From Aromatoleum toluolicum (lineage in GTDB: Bacteria > Pseudomonadota > Gammaproteobacteria > Burkholderiales > Rhodocyclaceae), in contig NZ_WTVS01000001.1 in assembly GCF_012911005.2 (NCBI RefSeq), positions 171,865 through 235,864 on the forward strand: DNA of 64,000 bases, written 5' to 3'. Of this stretch, positions 21,211 to 32,627 are shown piece by piece. Position 1 is the first letter of the stretch, and every line of letters begins with the position of its first letter. The notes beneath the pieces were generated by a model. That model did no database searches, had not been told where the DNA came from, and saw only the letters and a program-made list of their open reading frames with translations. Made by a program: the position numbers and the translations under genes.

Positions 21211-22572
21211 TCAGTCCTCGACCAGCCGCAGGTCGAGCCCGGAGGCCGTGAACTTGCCGGCCATTGCGGGCTCGCCATTTGCCGAGAGTTCGCGCAGTGC
21301 TTCGCCGAGGCGCCGAACGGCGATAGTCGCCAGCATCGTGCGGAACAACTCGCGCAATTCGTCGGTTGCAAGCGCCAACGCGGAAGGGTTGACCTCGAGA
21401 TAGATCGTCGAATTCACCGAGGTGACCGTCGTCATGTGACGATGCTGGACGCTGTCGAGCCACGCGATCTCGCCGAACACCTCTCCCACGCCGCGGCGAC
21501 TCACACGCCGGCCATCGATCGACACCTCGACCTCGCCATCGACGACAACGCCAAAGCGCTGATCCGCATCGCCCTCGCGAATCAGAGTCGTCCCGCCGTC
21601 GACGACACGCCAGGACGAAATGCGCAACACCTCCCACAGCTCGATGTCATCGAACTCGGTGAAGAAAGCCAGCTTGCGCAGCAGCGAAAAGCGGCTGGTG
21701 TCGGGCGGCACATAGGTATCGTCGACCAACTGATAGCGCACCGCCGACAGCTCCTTCGCAAACTCTGCACCGTTCTTGTAGCGCGAATACAGGTCCTTTT
21801 CGAGCGCCTTGCGGATTACGGCATCGATCTGGTCGGGCAACTCGGGATTGAGCTGCGAGACCCGCGGCGGATCGGCATTGATGATCTTGTAGATCAGCTG
21901 CGCCGGATTGCTCGCCCGGAAAGGCAGTCGTCCGGTGAGGAGATTGAACAGCACGACCCCGAGCGAATAAAGATCGGTCTTCTGATTGAGCTGATAGCCC
22001 TTGATCTGCTCGGGACTCATGTAGGCCGGCGAACCGACCCCCATGATGAAGGTCGAGTCCGACTCCACCTTCTTGCTGATGTTCAGCGCGAGACCGAAGT
22101 CGGTGATCTTCACGTTATCCTGATCATCGACGAGGATGTTCGCCGGCTTGATGTCGCGATGGACGATGCCCTGCCGATAGGCGTAGTCGAGCGCCATGCA
22201 GCACTTGAACACGATCCCGATCGCTCGGTGTACCGGCAGCATGCGCTCGAAGCTGCAATAGCGCTCGAGCGATTCTCCCGGGAAATACTCCATGACGACG
22301 TAAGCCTGCTCGGCTTCGATCACGACGTCGTGCACGTGGATGATGTGCGGATGATCGAGGCGCGTCGAAACCGCCCTCTCCGCCTTGAGCAGCTTCAGCA
22401 GGCGCCGGTTCCACTTCGACTCGTCCTTCGACTTGTCGTTGAAACGGATCAGCTTGACGGCGACCGGCACCGGCCAATCGACGGACTCCGCCATATAGAC
22501 GACCGCCGTCGCACCGCGACCCACCTCCTTCACGATGCGGTACTTCCCGATTGTCAGCGGCATCTCGCTCAT
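21211..22572 (-). CDS. Hanks-type Ser/Thr protein kinase with C-terminal cyclic-nucleotide-binding-like domain
   Basis: A 453-residue cytoplasmic protein. Residues 10-285 are a complete eukaryotic-like kinase: glycine loop GRGATAVVY (18-26), VAVK lysine 40, HRDIKPANIL with catalytic Asp140, DFG at 158-160, and SPEQ in the activation segment. Residues about 305-430 resemble a cNMP-binding (CAP_ED) beta-barrel, including a GEVFGEIAWLDS segment like the phosphate-binding cassette. Whether it binds cAMP or cGMP is not clear. No membrane span is seen. The two-domain order suggests kinase activity gated by a ligand. It is divergent from grpE and convergent with the EF-hand gene; its substrates are unknown. 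Confidence 0.9.
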   Translation of the reverse strand: MSEMPLTIGKYRIVKEVGRGATAVVYMAESVDWPVPVAVKLIRFNDKSKDESKWNRRLLKLLKAERAVSTRLDHPHIIHVHDVVIEAEQAYVVMEYFPGESLERYCSFERMLPVHRAIGIVFKCCMALDYAYRQGIVHRDIKPANILVDDQDNVKITDFGLALNISKKVESDSTFIMGVGSPAYMSPEQIKGYQLNQKTDLYSLGVVLFNLLTGRLPFRASNPAQLIYKIINADPPRVSQLNPELPDQIDAVIRKALEKDLYSRYKNGAEFAKELSAVRYQLVDDTYVPPDTSRFSLLRKLAFFTEFDDIELWEVLRISSWRVVDGGTTLIREGDADQRFGVVVDGEVEVSIDGRRVSRRGVGEVFGEIAWLDSVQHRHMTTVTSVNSTIYLEVNPSALALATDELRELFRTMLATIAVRRLGEALRELSANGEPAMAGKFTASGLDLRLVED

Positions 22573-22681
22573 GTGTGATCCGGACCCAGCCTCTCGCGCG
22601 ACATTCGAATCGCCGTTCGGACTTTAATCCTGACATATGCGGGCGCGCACGGGCAACCCGACAATTTTTTGTAACCGCCCC

Positions 22682-22709
22682 CTTGAAACTGGACCAGCCG
22701 GCCCAATCT
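22682..22709 (+). promoter_or_regulatory. Sigma-32 heat-shock promoter for grpE
   Basis: CTTGAAA (22682-22688), 13 bases, then CCCAATCT (22702-22709), close to the RpoH consensus CTTGAAA-N13-CCCCATNT. It lies about 35 bases before the grpE ATG. Confidence 0.8.
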
Positions 22710-22744
22710 CACGCCCGTCGAACGAACACAGGGAGTTCCACCCC

Positions 22745-23323
22745 ATGCAGGAAAACAAGCCCTACGCCGAGGCCCCCGAAGTGCTGCTGCAGGCCACTGC
22801 GGAACAATCCGGCAACGCCCCCCAGAGTGAAACGGCCGCCGAGCCCACGGGCGACAGGATGCCCAGCCTCGAGGAATCGCTGCGCCAGGCCGAACTGAAG
22901 GCCGCCGAGCACCACGATGCCTGGCTGCGGGCCAAGGCCGAGGGCGAAAACATCCGGCGGCGCGCGCAGGAAGACATCGCCAAGGCGTCGAAGTTCGCAG
23001 CGGAAAAGTTCGCAAATGCCATGCTGCCCGTCAAGGACAGCCTCGAGGCTGCACTGGCGACGGAGAACCAGACGATCGAAAGCCTGCGCGAAGGTGTCGA
23101 GTTGACCCTGAAACAGCTCGCCGCCGCCTTCCAGACCGCGGGCGTGACCGACGAGAACCCGGTCGGCAGCAAATTCGACCCTAACCGCCACCAGGCCATC
23201 GCAATGATCGAGGCCGATGGCGAACCGAACACCGTGGTGAGCGTGCTGCAAAAGGGCTACATGCTGCACGAGCGCGTGCTCCGTCCGGCAATGGTAACCG
23301 TCTCCAAGGGCAAGAGTGCCTGA
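22745..23323 (+). CDS. grpE: Nucleotide exchange factor GrpE
   Basis: Releases ADP from DnaK to drive the chaperone cycle. The 192-residue product has a variable acidic N-terminus, a long helix (about 40-95, coiled-coil dimerisation) and the C-terminal beta-wing with the signature [10 protein letters not shown] and [21 protein letters not shown]. The open frame starts 36 codons earlier, but that start lies upstream of the sigma-32 promoter elements, so the ATG at 22745 with GGGAG before it is used. dnaK follows with its own promoter. Confidence 0.95.
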   Translation: MQENKPYAEAPEVLLQATAEQSGNAPQSETAAEPTGDRMPSLEESLRQAELKAAEHHDAWLRAKAEGENIRRRAQEDIAKASKFAAEKFANAMLPVKDSLEAALATENQTIESLREGVELTLKQLAAAFQTAGVTDENPVGSKFDPNRHQAIAMIEADGEPNTVVSVLQKGYMLHERVLRPAMVTVSKGKSA

Positions 23324-23336
23324 GTTCGGGGCACCA

Positions 23337-23363
23337 CTTGAAATCTGCGACGACACCCCTAAC
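23337..23363 (+). promoter_or_regulatory. Sigma-32 heat-shock promoter for dnaK
   Basis: CTTGAAA (23337-23343), 12 bases, then CCCCTAAC (23356-23363). The -35 is perfect and the -10 keeps the CCCC core. It lies about 90 bases before dnaK. No CIRCE element (TTAGCACTC-N9-GAGTGCTAA) is visible nearby. Confidence 0.65.
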
Positions 23364-23452
23364 TAACTGACAACGCAATCCGGCAAGCCGAGGCCCCGAG
23401 CGGACCAAACCGCCCGCATCCCCGGCTCTCCCCTCACCCGAAAGGAACTGAC

Positions 23453-25384
<1,932 letters not shown>

Positions 25385-25408
25385 TCGCCCGCCGGGCGGC
25401 GAGATGAT

Positions 25409-25453
25409 GGCCGAGCCGACGCCGGAGCAGCATTTCCGGCAGGCTCGGCCTTT
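25409..25453 (+). terminator. Terminator-like hairpin between dnaK and dnaJ
   Basis: GGCCGAGCC (25409-25417) pairs perfectly with GGCTCGGCC (25442-25450); an inner GCCGG/CCGGC helix lies between. Only TTT follows, so it is probably a partial terminator that lowers dnaJ relative to dnaK, or a message-stabilising structure. Confidence 0.55.
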
Positions 25454-25500
25454 GCATGACAGGGAGGCCCGTGCGGCCACCCCAGCCTGAGCGACAGGAA

Positions 25501-26628
25501 ATGGCAACGAAACGGGATTACTACGACGTACTGGGTGTCAATCGCGACGCCTCGGACGACGAAATCAAGAAGGCCTACCGCAAGCTGGCCATGAAGCACC
25601 ATCCGGACCGCAATCCGGACAGCAAGGACGCCGAGGACAAGTTCAAGGAGGCCAAGGAAGCCTACGAGATCCTCTCCGACGCACAGAAGCGCGGCGCCTA
25701 CGACCGCTATGGCCACGCCGGCGTCGATCCGTCGGCCGGCGGAGGACCGGGCGGCCAGGGCTTCGACGGCTTTGCCGACGCGTTCTCGGACATCTTCGGC
25801 GACATCTTCGGCGGAGGTGGCGGCCGCGGCCGCTCGAATGTCTATCGCGGCGCAGACCTGCGCTACAACCTCGAGATTTCGCTGGAAGAAGCCGCACGCG
25901 GGGCGGAAAAGACGATCCGCATTCCGACCGTGGAAGAGTGCGACACCTGCCACGGCAGCGGCGCAAAGCCCGGCACCCAGCCCAAGCCCTGCCCCACCTG
26001 CGGCGGCGCCGGCCAGGTGCGCATCCAGCAAGGCTTCTTCTCGATCCAGCAGACCTGCCCAAAGTGCCACGGCACCGGGCGCATCATCCCCGACCCCTGC
26101 CGCGACTGCGGCGGCGCCGGCCGCGTGAAGCGCCAGAAGACGCTGGAGGTGAAGATTCCCGCGGGCATCGACGAAGGCATGCGACTGCGCCATGCGGGCC
26201 ACGGCGAGCCCGGCGTCAATGGCGGCCCCCCGGGCGACCTCTACGTCGAGATCCACATCCGGCAGCACTCGGTGTTCCAGCGCGACCACGATGACCTGCA
26301 CTGCGAGATGCCGATCAGCTTCACGACCGCCGCGCTGGGTGGAGAGATCGAGATCCCTACGCTCGAGGGCATGGCACGCCTCAAGATCCCGTCTGAAACG
26401 CAGAGCGGGAGGGTCTTCCGCCTGCGCGGCAAAGGCATCCGCAACGTGCGCTCTCAAGCGCACGGCGACCTGCTGTGCCACGTCGTCGTCGAGACCCCGG
26501 TGAACCTTACCGAGCGTCAGAAGGAGCTGCTGCGCGAATTCGAGGAAGTGTCACGCGGCGATGCCGATCGCCACAACCCCAAGGCCAAGTCCTGGATGGA
26601 CAAGGTGAAGGAGTTCTTCGGCGGCTGA
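25501..26628 (+). CDS. dnaJ: Co-chaperone DnaJ (Hsp40)
   Basis: Stimulates DnaK ATPase and delivers substrates. The 375-residue product has an N-terminal J domain ([23 protein letters not shown] motif in KHHPDRN), a Gly/Phe-rich linker, a zinc domain with four CxxCxGxG repeats ([32 protein letters not shown]) and the C-terminal substrate domain. The frame is open for 15 codons upstream, but the ATG at 25501 gives the standard N-terminus and has CAGGAA before it. Confidence 0.97.
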   Translation: MATKRDYYDVLGVNRDASDDEIKKAYRKLAMKHHPDRNPDSKDAEDKFKEAKEAYEILSDAQKRGAYDRYGHAGVDPSAGGGPGGQGFDGFADAFSDIFGDIFGGGGGRGRSNVYRGADLRYNLEISLEEAARGAEKTIRIPTVEECDTCHGSGAKPGTQPKPCPTCGGAGQVRIQQGFFSIQQTCPKCHGTGRIIPDPCRDCGGAGRVKRQKTLEVKIPAGIDEGMRLRHAGHGEPGVNGGPPGDLYVEIHIRQHSVFQRDHDDLHCEMPISFTTAALGGEIEIPTLEGMARLKIPSETQSGRVFRLRGKGIRNVRSQAHGDLLCHVVVETPVNLTERQKELLREFEEVSRGDADRHNPKAKSWMDKVKEFFGG

Positions 26629-26698
26629 CACCGCGCACGGATTGGCCGCACCAAGGAACTGCGGTGCAGCCGATCCGCAACCGCTGAATCTGCCCGAC

Positions 26699-26721
26699 TG
26701 CGCCCCGCGTCGCGGGGCGCA
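26699..26721. terminator. GC hairpin between convergent dnaJ and cysS
   Basis: TGCGCCCCGCG and CGCGGGGCGCA form a perfect 11-bp stem around a single T (a real loop would open the top pairs). No T-run follows on either strand, so termination would be weak or Rho-assisted. It sits in the 113-base spacer between the two stop codons. Confidence 0.5.
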
Positions 26722-26741
26722 AACCCATCAAACTCAAACGC

Positions 26742-28124
26742 TTATGCGCGCCGCCAGAGGGTCCCCTGCGGCGTATCCTCGAGCGCGATGCCCCGCGCCA
26801 GCAGGTCGGCACGGATCCGGTCCGCCTCGGCGAAATTCCTCGCCTTCTTGGCCTCGGCGCGCTGTTCGATCAGGACCTCGATCTCGCCGGCCTCGTCACT
26901 CCCCGCTTCCACAGTGCCGCCCTGAAGGAAGGCCACCGGATCGCGTCCGAGCAGGCCCAGCACCCCACCCAGGCCCTTCAGCTGTGCCGCCATGACTGCC
27001 GATCCGCCACGATTCGCCTCGTTCGCGAGATCGAACAGCACTGCGACCGCCTCGGCGGTATTGAAGTCGTCGTCCATGGCTTCGCGGAAGCGCCGCGCGT
27101 GCACCTCCTCCCAGTCGATCGGCGCACCCGCCGGCGCGACGTTGCGCAGCGCCGTGTACAGGCGCGTCAGCGACTGGCGGGCATCCTCGAGATGCGCGTC
27201 CGAGTAATTGAGCGGGCTGCGATAGTGCGCGCGGAGGATGAAGAAGCGCACCACCTCGGCGTCGTATTTCTTCAGCACGTCGCGGATCGTGAAGAAATTG
27301 CCGAGCGACTTCGACATCTTCTCGTCATCGACGCGGACGAAGCCGTTGTGCATCCAGTAGTTCACGAAGGTGTGCCCATGGGCACCTTCCGACTGCGCGA
27401 TTTCGTTTTCATGGTGCGGGAACTGCAGGTCCTGCCCGCCACCGTGGATGTCGAAATGCTCGCCGAGCAGGTCCGAGCTCATCGCGGAGCATTCGATGTG
27501 CCAGCCGGGGCGACCCTCGCCCCACGGCGACGCCCATTTCACCTCCGCCGGCTCTTCGGCACGTGCATGCTTCCACAGCACGAAATCCAGCGGATCCTGC
27601 TTCTCGCCCGCAATTTCCACTCGCTCGCCCGCACGCAACTCGTCGAGCGACTTGCCCGACAACTTGCCGTAGCCGTCGAACTTGCGCACCGAATAGCACA
27701 CGTCGCGGTTCTCCGCGACGTAAGCGAGCCCCTTGTGGCGCAGCCGCTCGATCAGGGATTGCATCTGCCCCACGTACTCCGTCGCACGCGGCTCATGGTC
27801 GGGCCGCATCACGCCGAGCGCGTCGGCATCCTCGTGCATCGCGGCGATGAATCGGTCGGTCAGCAAACGGATCGATTCGCCGTTCTCACCGGCACGGCGA
27901 ATGATCTTGTCATCGATATCCGTAATGTTTCTGACATAAACGAGATCAAGACCGCTCGATCGCAGCCAGCGCGCGACCATGTCGAACACAACCATTACGC
28001 GGGCATGACCCAGATGACAAAGGTCATACACGGTCATGCCGCAGACATACATCCGAACCTTTCCGGGCTCGATCGGAACGAAGATTTCTTTCTTTCGCGT
28101 CAGTGTGTTGTGGATCTGAAGCAT
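26742..28124 (-). CDS. cysS: Cysteinyl-tRNA synthetase
   Basis: Class I aminoacyl-tRNA synthetase charging tRNA-Cys. The 460-residue product has the N-terminal zinc cysteine in YVCGMTVYD, the HIGH-like motif HLGHAR, the [15 protein letters not shown] zinc ligands (here [11 protein letters not shown]) and KMSKS in [14 protein letters not shown]. The ATG at 28122-28124 ([12 protein letters not shown]) matches the family; the open frame continues 38 codons upstream. It is divergent from the TPR gene. Confidence 0.96.
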   Translation of the reverse strand: MLQIHNTLTRKKEIFVPIEPGKVRMYVCGMTVYDLCHLGHARVMVVFDMVARWLRSSGLDLVYVRNITDIDDKIIRRAGENGESIRLLTDRFIAAMHEDADALGVMRPDHEPRATEYVGQMQSLIERLRHKGLAYVAENRDVCYSVRKFDGYGKLSGKSLDELRAGERVEIAGEKQDPLDFVLWKHARAEEPAEVKWASPWGEGRPGWHIECSAMSSDLLGEHFDIHGGGQDLQFPHHENEIAQSEGAHGHTFVNYWMHNGFVRVDDEKMSKSLGNFFTIRDVLKKYDAEVVRFFILRAHYRSPLNYSDAHLEDARQSLTRLYTALRNVAPAGAPIDWEEVHARRFREAMDDDFNTAEAVAVLFDLANEANRGGSAVMAAQLKGLGGVLGLLGRDPVAFLQGGTVEAGSDEAGEIEVLIEQRAEAKKARNFAEADRIRADLLARGIALEDTPQGTLWRRA

Positions 28125-28270
28125 GGCATTTTCCGCAAGGCGGCACAGAAAGACAGCATTCGACGGGACGGTATTCCGCGCCAGAGAGGAGCGCCATCCG
28201 GAAAGCGTCGGGGAGGACCGCCACGTTCGCACCGGCACGGCTACCCCGCCGTGATGCGGCTCCCGTTATT

Positions 28271-28279
28271 TGATAGAAT
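28271..28279 (+). promoter_or_regulatory. Extended -10 element upstream of the TPR gene
   Basis: TGATAGAAT forms an extended -10 (TG-N-TAGAAT) about 50 bases before the ATG of the TPR gene. No good -35 is visible 17 bases upstream, as is common for extended -10 promoters. Confidence 0.5.
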
Positions 28280-28328
28280 GTTGCGTTAAATCCGCGTGGA
28301 TCAACGGAAACCGAGCGATTCTAACACA

Positions 28329-29513
28329 ATGAACATGCGTCCCAATTCAGCCTTGGCCGTGATGGCCCTCATCCTCAGCCTTGGCTCGGCTCCGCTGCTG
28401 CATGCGGCCGACAACGTCGCCCAGATTCAGTCGCTCGTGAATCAGGGTCAGCATGCGCAGGCGCTGGCAATGGCCGACCGGGTGCTCGCGGGCAACGCCA
28501 AGGAACCGCAGGCGCGCTTCCTCAAGGGAATCGCACTGACCGAACTCAACCGCCCGGACGAAGCCGTCGCGGTATTCCAGAAGCTCACCGAGGACTTCCC
28601 GGAACTGCCGGAGCCCTATAACAACCTCGCCGTCTTGTACGCTCAGCAGCGCCAGTACGACAAGGCGCGCTCTGCCCTCGAAATGGCAATTCGCACCCAC
28701 CCGAGCTACGCGACCGCACACGAGAACCTCGGCGACGTCTACGCACGGCTCGCGAGTCAAGCCTACGACAAGGCCTTGCAGCTGGACTCGGCGAACGCCG
28801 CTGCACAGTCCAAGCTCGCGTTGATCCGCGAGATGATGTCCTCCGGTTCGCGGACGCGCGTTGGGGGGCAGGCCGCACCGACACGCACTGCCGCCGTGGC
28901 GCCGGCAGCGGCACCCGCCCCGGCACCGGCGGCAGCCGCGGTTGCTGCAACTCCCGCAGCACCCGCCACGCCCGTGCCGACCAACGCTGCGCCTGCCCCT
29001 TTGGCCAAGCCGGCTGCACCTGTCGCGGCGCCGGCCGCCGCGGCTGCGCCGACTGCCGCGGCCACATCGCCCGCACCTGCGGCCGCCGCACCTGCTGCGG
29101 CCGCCGCACCTGCGGCCGCTGCGGCACGAACCGTCCGCGCGGCAACGTCGGAACCGGTTGCAGTCGACGCCAGCGCCGAGCGCGAAGCGCTGCAAACGGT
29201 CGAAGCATGGGCCAAGGCATGGGCGCGCAAGGACGTGAAAACTTACCTCGGCTTCTACGACAAGGAGTTCCTCACCCCGGGCGGCGTGTCCCGCAAGGCG
29301 TGGGAAGACGAACGCGAACAGCGCGTAGGTAAACCCGGCCGCATTGCCGTCGACATCGAGAAGCCCACCGCCAAGGTGGACGGCGAGGTGGCAACCGTAC
29401 GTTTTCGCCAGAACTACGAGTCCGCCGGCTTCAGCTCCAGCACGACCAAGACGCTCGAACTCGTCAAGCGTAACGGTTCGTGGCGCATCCGCCAGGAGCG
29501 CGTCGGAGGATGA
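28329..29513 (+). CDS. Periplasmic TPR protein with C-terminal NTF2-like domain
   Basis: A 394-residue exported protein. It has a signal peptide (about 1-28, ending LLHA), three TPR-like repeats (about 30-150, e.g. EPYNNLAVLYAQQRQYDKARSALEMA), an Ala/Pro-rich linker (about 180-275), and a C-terminal SnoaL/NTF2-like domain (about 280-394, with WAKAWARKDVKTYLGFYDKEF). The same type of terminal domain occurs in the next gene, which overlaps it by four bases (ATGA). The pair probably works together on the cell wall. The linker is low-complexity, not a tandem repeat. The exact role is unknown; an ATG two codons further on is also possible. Confidence 0.82.
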   Translation: MNMRPNSALAVMALILSLGSAPLLHAADNVAQIQSLVNQGQHAQALAMADRVLAGNAKEPQARFLKGIALTELNRPDEAVAVFQKLTEDFPELPEPYNNLAVLYAQQRQYDKARSALEMAIRTHPSYATAHENLGDVYARLASQAYDKALQLDSANAAAQSKLALIREMMSSGSRTRVGGQAAPTRTAAVAPAAAPAPAPAAAAVAATPAAPATPVPTNAAPAPLAKPAAPVAAPAAAAAPTAAATSPAPAAAAPAAAAAPAAAAARTVRAATSEPVAVDASAEREALQTVEAWAKAWARKDVKTYLGFYDKEFLTPGGVSRKAWEDEREQRVGKPGRIAVDIEKPTAKVDGEVATVRFRQNYESAGFSSSTTKTLELVKRNGSWRIRQERVGG

Positions 29514-30718
29514 AGGGAGTATCCATCGGACGAATAGCATTCGTCCGCATGCTGGTCACATTGGCCGCGGCAACCCTGCCGCTGGCCGCTGCTTCCGCTC
29601 CACACGGCATCTCGGATTCCGGCCCGGATGCATCGCTTGACTACGTCTTCACCGAGATCGAAGCAAACCGGCTGGACGCGGCACTCGAACGAACCGAGGA
29701 AGTGCTGCGCGTCTACCCCAACTTCCGGCTTGCCCATCTGATCAAGGGGGACCTGCTGCTGGCACGCTCCAAACCGATCTCGACGTTCGGCAATGCGCCA
29801 GCACCCGCCGAGCGGGTCAACGAACTGCGCGACGAAGCTATCGCCCGACTGCGCGCGTATCGCGAACGGCCCACAGCGGCGAGCTACATCCCGCGCTACC
29901 TCCTGCAGATGGGGCCGGACCAGCGCTTTGCGGTCGTCGTCGACACCAAGCGGGCACGCCTGTACGTATACGCCAACGAAGGCGGGAAGCCGCGCTTCGT
30001 CGCCGACTATTACATCAGTCACGGCAAGGCCGGCACGGACAAGCGCGTCGAGGGCGACAACAAGACGCCGCTTGGCGTGTATGAGGTGACCTCCTTCATC
30101 GAGCAGGCCAAGCTGCCGGATCTGTACGGCAGCGGCGCCTTCCCGATCAATTACCCCAACGAGTGGGATCGACGGCTCGGCCGCACCGGGCACGGAATCT
30201 GGCTGCACGGGACACCGAGCAACACCTACGCCCGCCCGCCGCTCTCGTCCGAGGGCTGTGTCACGCTCGCGAACCAGGACTTTCTCAAGCTTTCGAACTT
30301 CGTCGAGCCCGGGCTCACGCCGGTAATCATCAGCAACGAGATCGAATGGCTGTCACTGGACGACTGGCAGGCCGAACGCCGCAACCTGCAGCTTGCGATC
30401 GAGGACTGGCGCCGGGACTGGGAAAAGACCGGAGAAGTGGGCCGGTACCTCTCGCACTATTCGAAGGACTTTCGCAGCGATACCCAGAATCTCGCGGAAT
30501 GGTCGGAGCAGAAGCGCAAGGTCGCAGCCAGCCGCCAGTGGATCAAGGTGCGCCTCGACAAATTGAGCATGTTCCGGAATCCGGGGCGCGACGATATCGT
30601 GGTCGTGACCTTCGAGCAGGACTATCGCAGCGACGACCTGTCCGACCGTGTCCGCAAGCGCCAGTATTGGCTCAAGGAAGGCGGTCGCTGGAAGATCGTC
30701 TATGAAGGCAAGGCCTGA
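29510..30718 (+). CDS. L,D-transpeptidase family protein (YkuD) with NTF2-like C-terminus
   Basis: A 402-residue exported protein with a signal peptide (ending in AAASA), an N-terminal helical or TPR-like region, and a YkuD domain whose catalytic signature is present: HGTPSNTY followed by SSEGCVTL with Cys250 as nucleophile. A C-terminal NTF2-like domain (about 285-402, [17 protein letters not shown]) matches the Cds6-like module of the preceding gene. YkuD enzymes form 3-3 cross-links or attach proteins to peptidoglycan; some such proteins in Gram-negatives are regulators. The start overlaps the previous stop (ATGA); an ATG at 29549 is an alternative. An intrinsic terminator overlaps its stop codon. 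Confidence 0.85.
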   Translation: MKGVSIGRIAFVRMLVTLAAATLPLAAASAPHGISDSGPDASLDYVFTEIEANRLDAALERTEEVLRVYPNFRLAHLIKGDLLLARSKPISTFGNAPAPAERVNELRDEAIARLRAYRERPTAASYIPRYLLQMGPDQRFAVVVDTKRARLYVYANEGGKPRFVADYYISHGKAGTDKRVEGDNKTPLGVYEVTSFIEQAKLPDLYGSGAFPINYPNEWDRRLGRTGHGIWLHGTPSNTYARPPLSSEGCVTLANQDFLKLSNFVEPGLTPVIISNEIEWLSLDDWQAERRNLQLAIEDWRRDWEKTGEVGRYLSHYSKDFRSDTQNLAEWSEQKRKVAASRQWIKVRLDKLSMFRNPGRDDIVVVTFEQDYRSDDLSDRVRKRQYWLKEGGRWKIVYEGKA

Positions 30719-30738
30719 CGGCCGTCAGATATTTTTTT
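30715..30738 (+). terminator. Intrinsic terminator overlapping the L,D-transpeptidase stop codon
   Basis: The palindrome CTGACGG-CCGTCAG (30715-30728) is followed by ATA and seven T. The stem contains the TGA stop codon itself. The next gene starts only 22 bases later. Confidence 0.75.
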
Positions 30739-30759
30739 ACTCCCGAACGGAAGGTCGAC

Positions 30760-31338
30760 ATGAAGCGCCTATTCGCAAGTCTGTTCCTTTTCCTCTGGTG
30801 CGCCATCGCACAGGCCGCCAATCCCGTTGTGGAACTGCGCACCAACCAGGGGACGATCCTCCTCGAACTATTTGCTGACAAGGCACCCAAGTCGGTGGAA
30901 AACTTCCTCGAGTACGCGAAGAGCGGGCACTACAGCGGCACGATCTTCCACCGCGTCATCGACGGTTTCATGGTCCAGGGCGGAGGTTTCGACGGATCGC
31001 TGAATCAGAAGCCCACGCGCGCACCGATCGAGAATGAGGCCAAGAACGGGCTGCGCAACGAAACGGGGACGCTCGCTATGGCACGGACCTCCGACCCGCA
31101 TTCCGCGACCGCGCAATTCTTCATCAACCTCGTCGACAACAGCTTCCTCGACTACCCGTCCCGCGACGGGTGGGGCTATGCGGTGTTCGGCAAGGTCACG
31201 AGCGGCATGGACGTCGTGCAGAAGATCGGCAAGACGCGCACCGGCCTCGTTCGCGGCATGCGCGACGTCCCGGCGGAACCGATGATCATCGAGTCGGTCC
31301 GCCTCGTCGAGACCGCCAAGACCGGCCAAACCAAGTAA
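30760..31338 (+). CDS. ppiA: Periplasmic peptidyl-prolyl cis-trans isomerase (cyclophilin A type)
   Basis: Catalyses proline isomerisation in the periplasm. The 192-residue product has a signal peptide (about 1-19, ending AQA) followed by a complete cyclophilin domain: [13 protein letters not shown] (catalytic Arg), QFFINLVDN and [19 protein letters not shown] ribosome site precedes the ATG. It lies directly upstream of a second, signal-less cyclophilin, 20 bases apart, so periplasmic and cytoplasmic versions are made together. Confidence 0.93.
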   Translation: MKRLFASLFLFLWCAIAQAANPVVELRTNQGTILLELFADKAPKSVENFLEYAKSGHYSGTIFHRVIDGFMVQGGGFDGSLNQKPTRAPIENEAKNGLRNETGTLAMARTSDPHSATAQFFINLVDNSFLDYPSRDGWGYAVFGKVTSGMDVVQKIGKTRTGLVRGMRDVPAEPMIIESVRLVETAKTGQTK

Positions 31339-31358
31339 CGCCCCCCAAGGAGCCCAAC

Positions 31359-31853
31359 ATGGCAGTCAAGCTTCATACGAATCACGGCACGATCACCCTC
31401 GAACTCGACGCCGACAAGGCACCCGAGACGGTCAAGAACTTCCTCGACTACGTCAGCGCCGGTCATTACGACAACACGGTCTTCCATCGCGTGATCAAGA
31501 ATTTCATGATCCAGGGCGGCGGTTTCGAGCCCGGCATGAAGCAGAAGCCCACCCGCGCAGAGATCAAGAATGAGGCCGATAACGGCCTGAAGAACCTGAC
31601 AGGCACGATCGCGATGGCCCGGACCCAGGCGCCCCACTCCGCCACGGCCCAGTTCTTCATCAACGTCGTCGATAACGACTTCCTCAATTTCCGCTCGCCG
31701 GATATCCAGGGCTGGGGCTACTGCGTTTTCGGGCGCGTCACCGAAGGCATGGACGTCGTGAACAGCATCCGCGCGGTGCGTACGGGTTCGAGCGGTTTCC
31801 ACCAGGACGTGCCGGTCGAGGACGTCATCATCGAACGCGCCGAAATCGTCTGA
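31359..31853 (+). CDS. ppiB: Cytoplasmic peptidyl-prolyl cis-trans isomerase (cyclophilin B type)
   Basis: A 164-residue cyclophilin without signal peptide, starting directly with the catalytic domain ([20 protein letters not shown]). It has [24 protein letters not shown] and [21 protein letters not shown] lies upstream of the ATG. The high similarity to the preceding gene suggests an old tandem duplication. lpxH follows. Confidence 0.95.
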   Translation: MAVKLHTNHGTITLELDADKAPETVKNFLDYVSAGHYDNTVFHRVIKNFMIQGGGFEPGMKQKPTRAEIKNEADNGLKNLTGTIAMARTQAPHSATAQFFINVVDNDFLNFRSPDIQGWGYCVFGRVTEGMDVVNSIRAVRTGSSGFHQDVPVEDVIIERAEIV

Positions 31854-31891
31854 TTTGGCCGGGCCGACCTGTATCAGCATTGCGAACGCGC

Positions 31892-32608
31892 ATGTCGGCC
31901 CTCTTCATCGCGGATCTCCATCTCGCGGACCAGCGCCCGGACAATACCCGCGCGTTCCTCGACTTGCTTGCAGGGCGAGCGCGCGAGGTAGGCTCGCTGT
32001 ACATCCTCGGAGATCTGTTCGAGTACTGGGCCGGTGACGACGATCGCGATTCGCCGCTGAATCGCGAGATCGGCGACGCCCTTGCGACACTCGCGGCGCG
32101 GGGTACGCAAATCGGCTTTGTCGCCGGAAATCGCGACTTCCTCGTCGGCGAGCACTTTGCCCGCCGCGCCGGACTGATCATCCTCTCGGATCCGACGGTC
32201 GTCGATCTCGACGGCCGTCGGGTGCTGCTTACTCACGGCGACACCCTCTGCACCGACGACCATGCCTACCAGGCTTTCCGGCAACAGGTCCGCGACCCGC
32301 AGTGGCAGAGGGCATTTCTTGCGCGCCCCCTCGAAGAACGCAAGCAGGTGATCGACGGCCTGCGTCGGCACAGCGAAACGGCCAAGCAGGAAAAGGCCAT
32401 GGAAATCATGGACGTTAACACGGCAGCAGTGGATGCCCTGCTGCGTGCCCACGGCTACCCGACGCTCATCCACGGCCACACGCACCGGCCGGCACGCCAT
32501 CTGCATCAGGTGGACGGCCGGGCCTGCGAGCGCTGGGTCCTCTCCGATTGGCGCGGAACGGCGAGTTGGCTGCTTTGGGACGGCACGGACTTCCGCCCCG
32601 GCCCTTAA
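31892..32608 (+). CDS. lpxH: UDP-2,3-diacylglucosamine diphosphatase LpxH
   Basis: Hydrolyses UDP-2,3-diacylglucosamine to lipid X in lipid A synthesis, peripheral to the inner membrane. The 238-residue product has the metallophosphoesterase ligand motifs in order: DLHL, GDLFEYW, GNRDFL, HGDTLCTDD and HGHTHRP. The ATG at 31892 is preferred over a TTG four codons upstream. It is downstream of ppiB, as in many proteobacteria, and convergent with metZ. Confidence 0.95.
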   Translation: MSALFIADLHLADQRPDNTRAFLDLLAGRAREVGSLYILGDLFEYWAGDDDRDSPLNREIGDALATLAARGTQIGFVAGNRDFLVGEHFARRAGLIILSDPTVVDLDGRRVLLTHGDTLCTDDHAYQAFRQQVRDPQWQRAFLARPLEERKQVIDGLRRHSETAKQEKAMEIMDVNTAAVDALLRAHGYPTLIHGHTHRPARHLHQVDGRACERWVLSDWRGTASWLLWDGTDFRPGP

Positions 32609-32627
32609 GTAAATTCCGCAGACCACA

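Noticed and set aside
22573..23452. CIRCE element upstream of grpE or dnaK
   Set aside because: No TTAGCACTC with a matching GAGTGCTAA nine bases away; the promoters fit sigma-32 instead.
28880..29140. Repetitive Ala/Pro-coding sequence that looks like a tandem repeat
   Set aside because: Units vary in length and sequence; it is a low-complexity linker within the TPR protein, not a variable-number repeat or CRISPR-like array.
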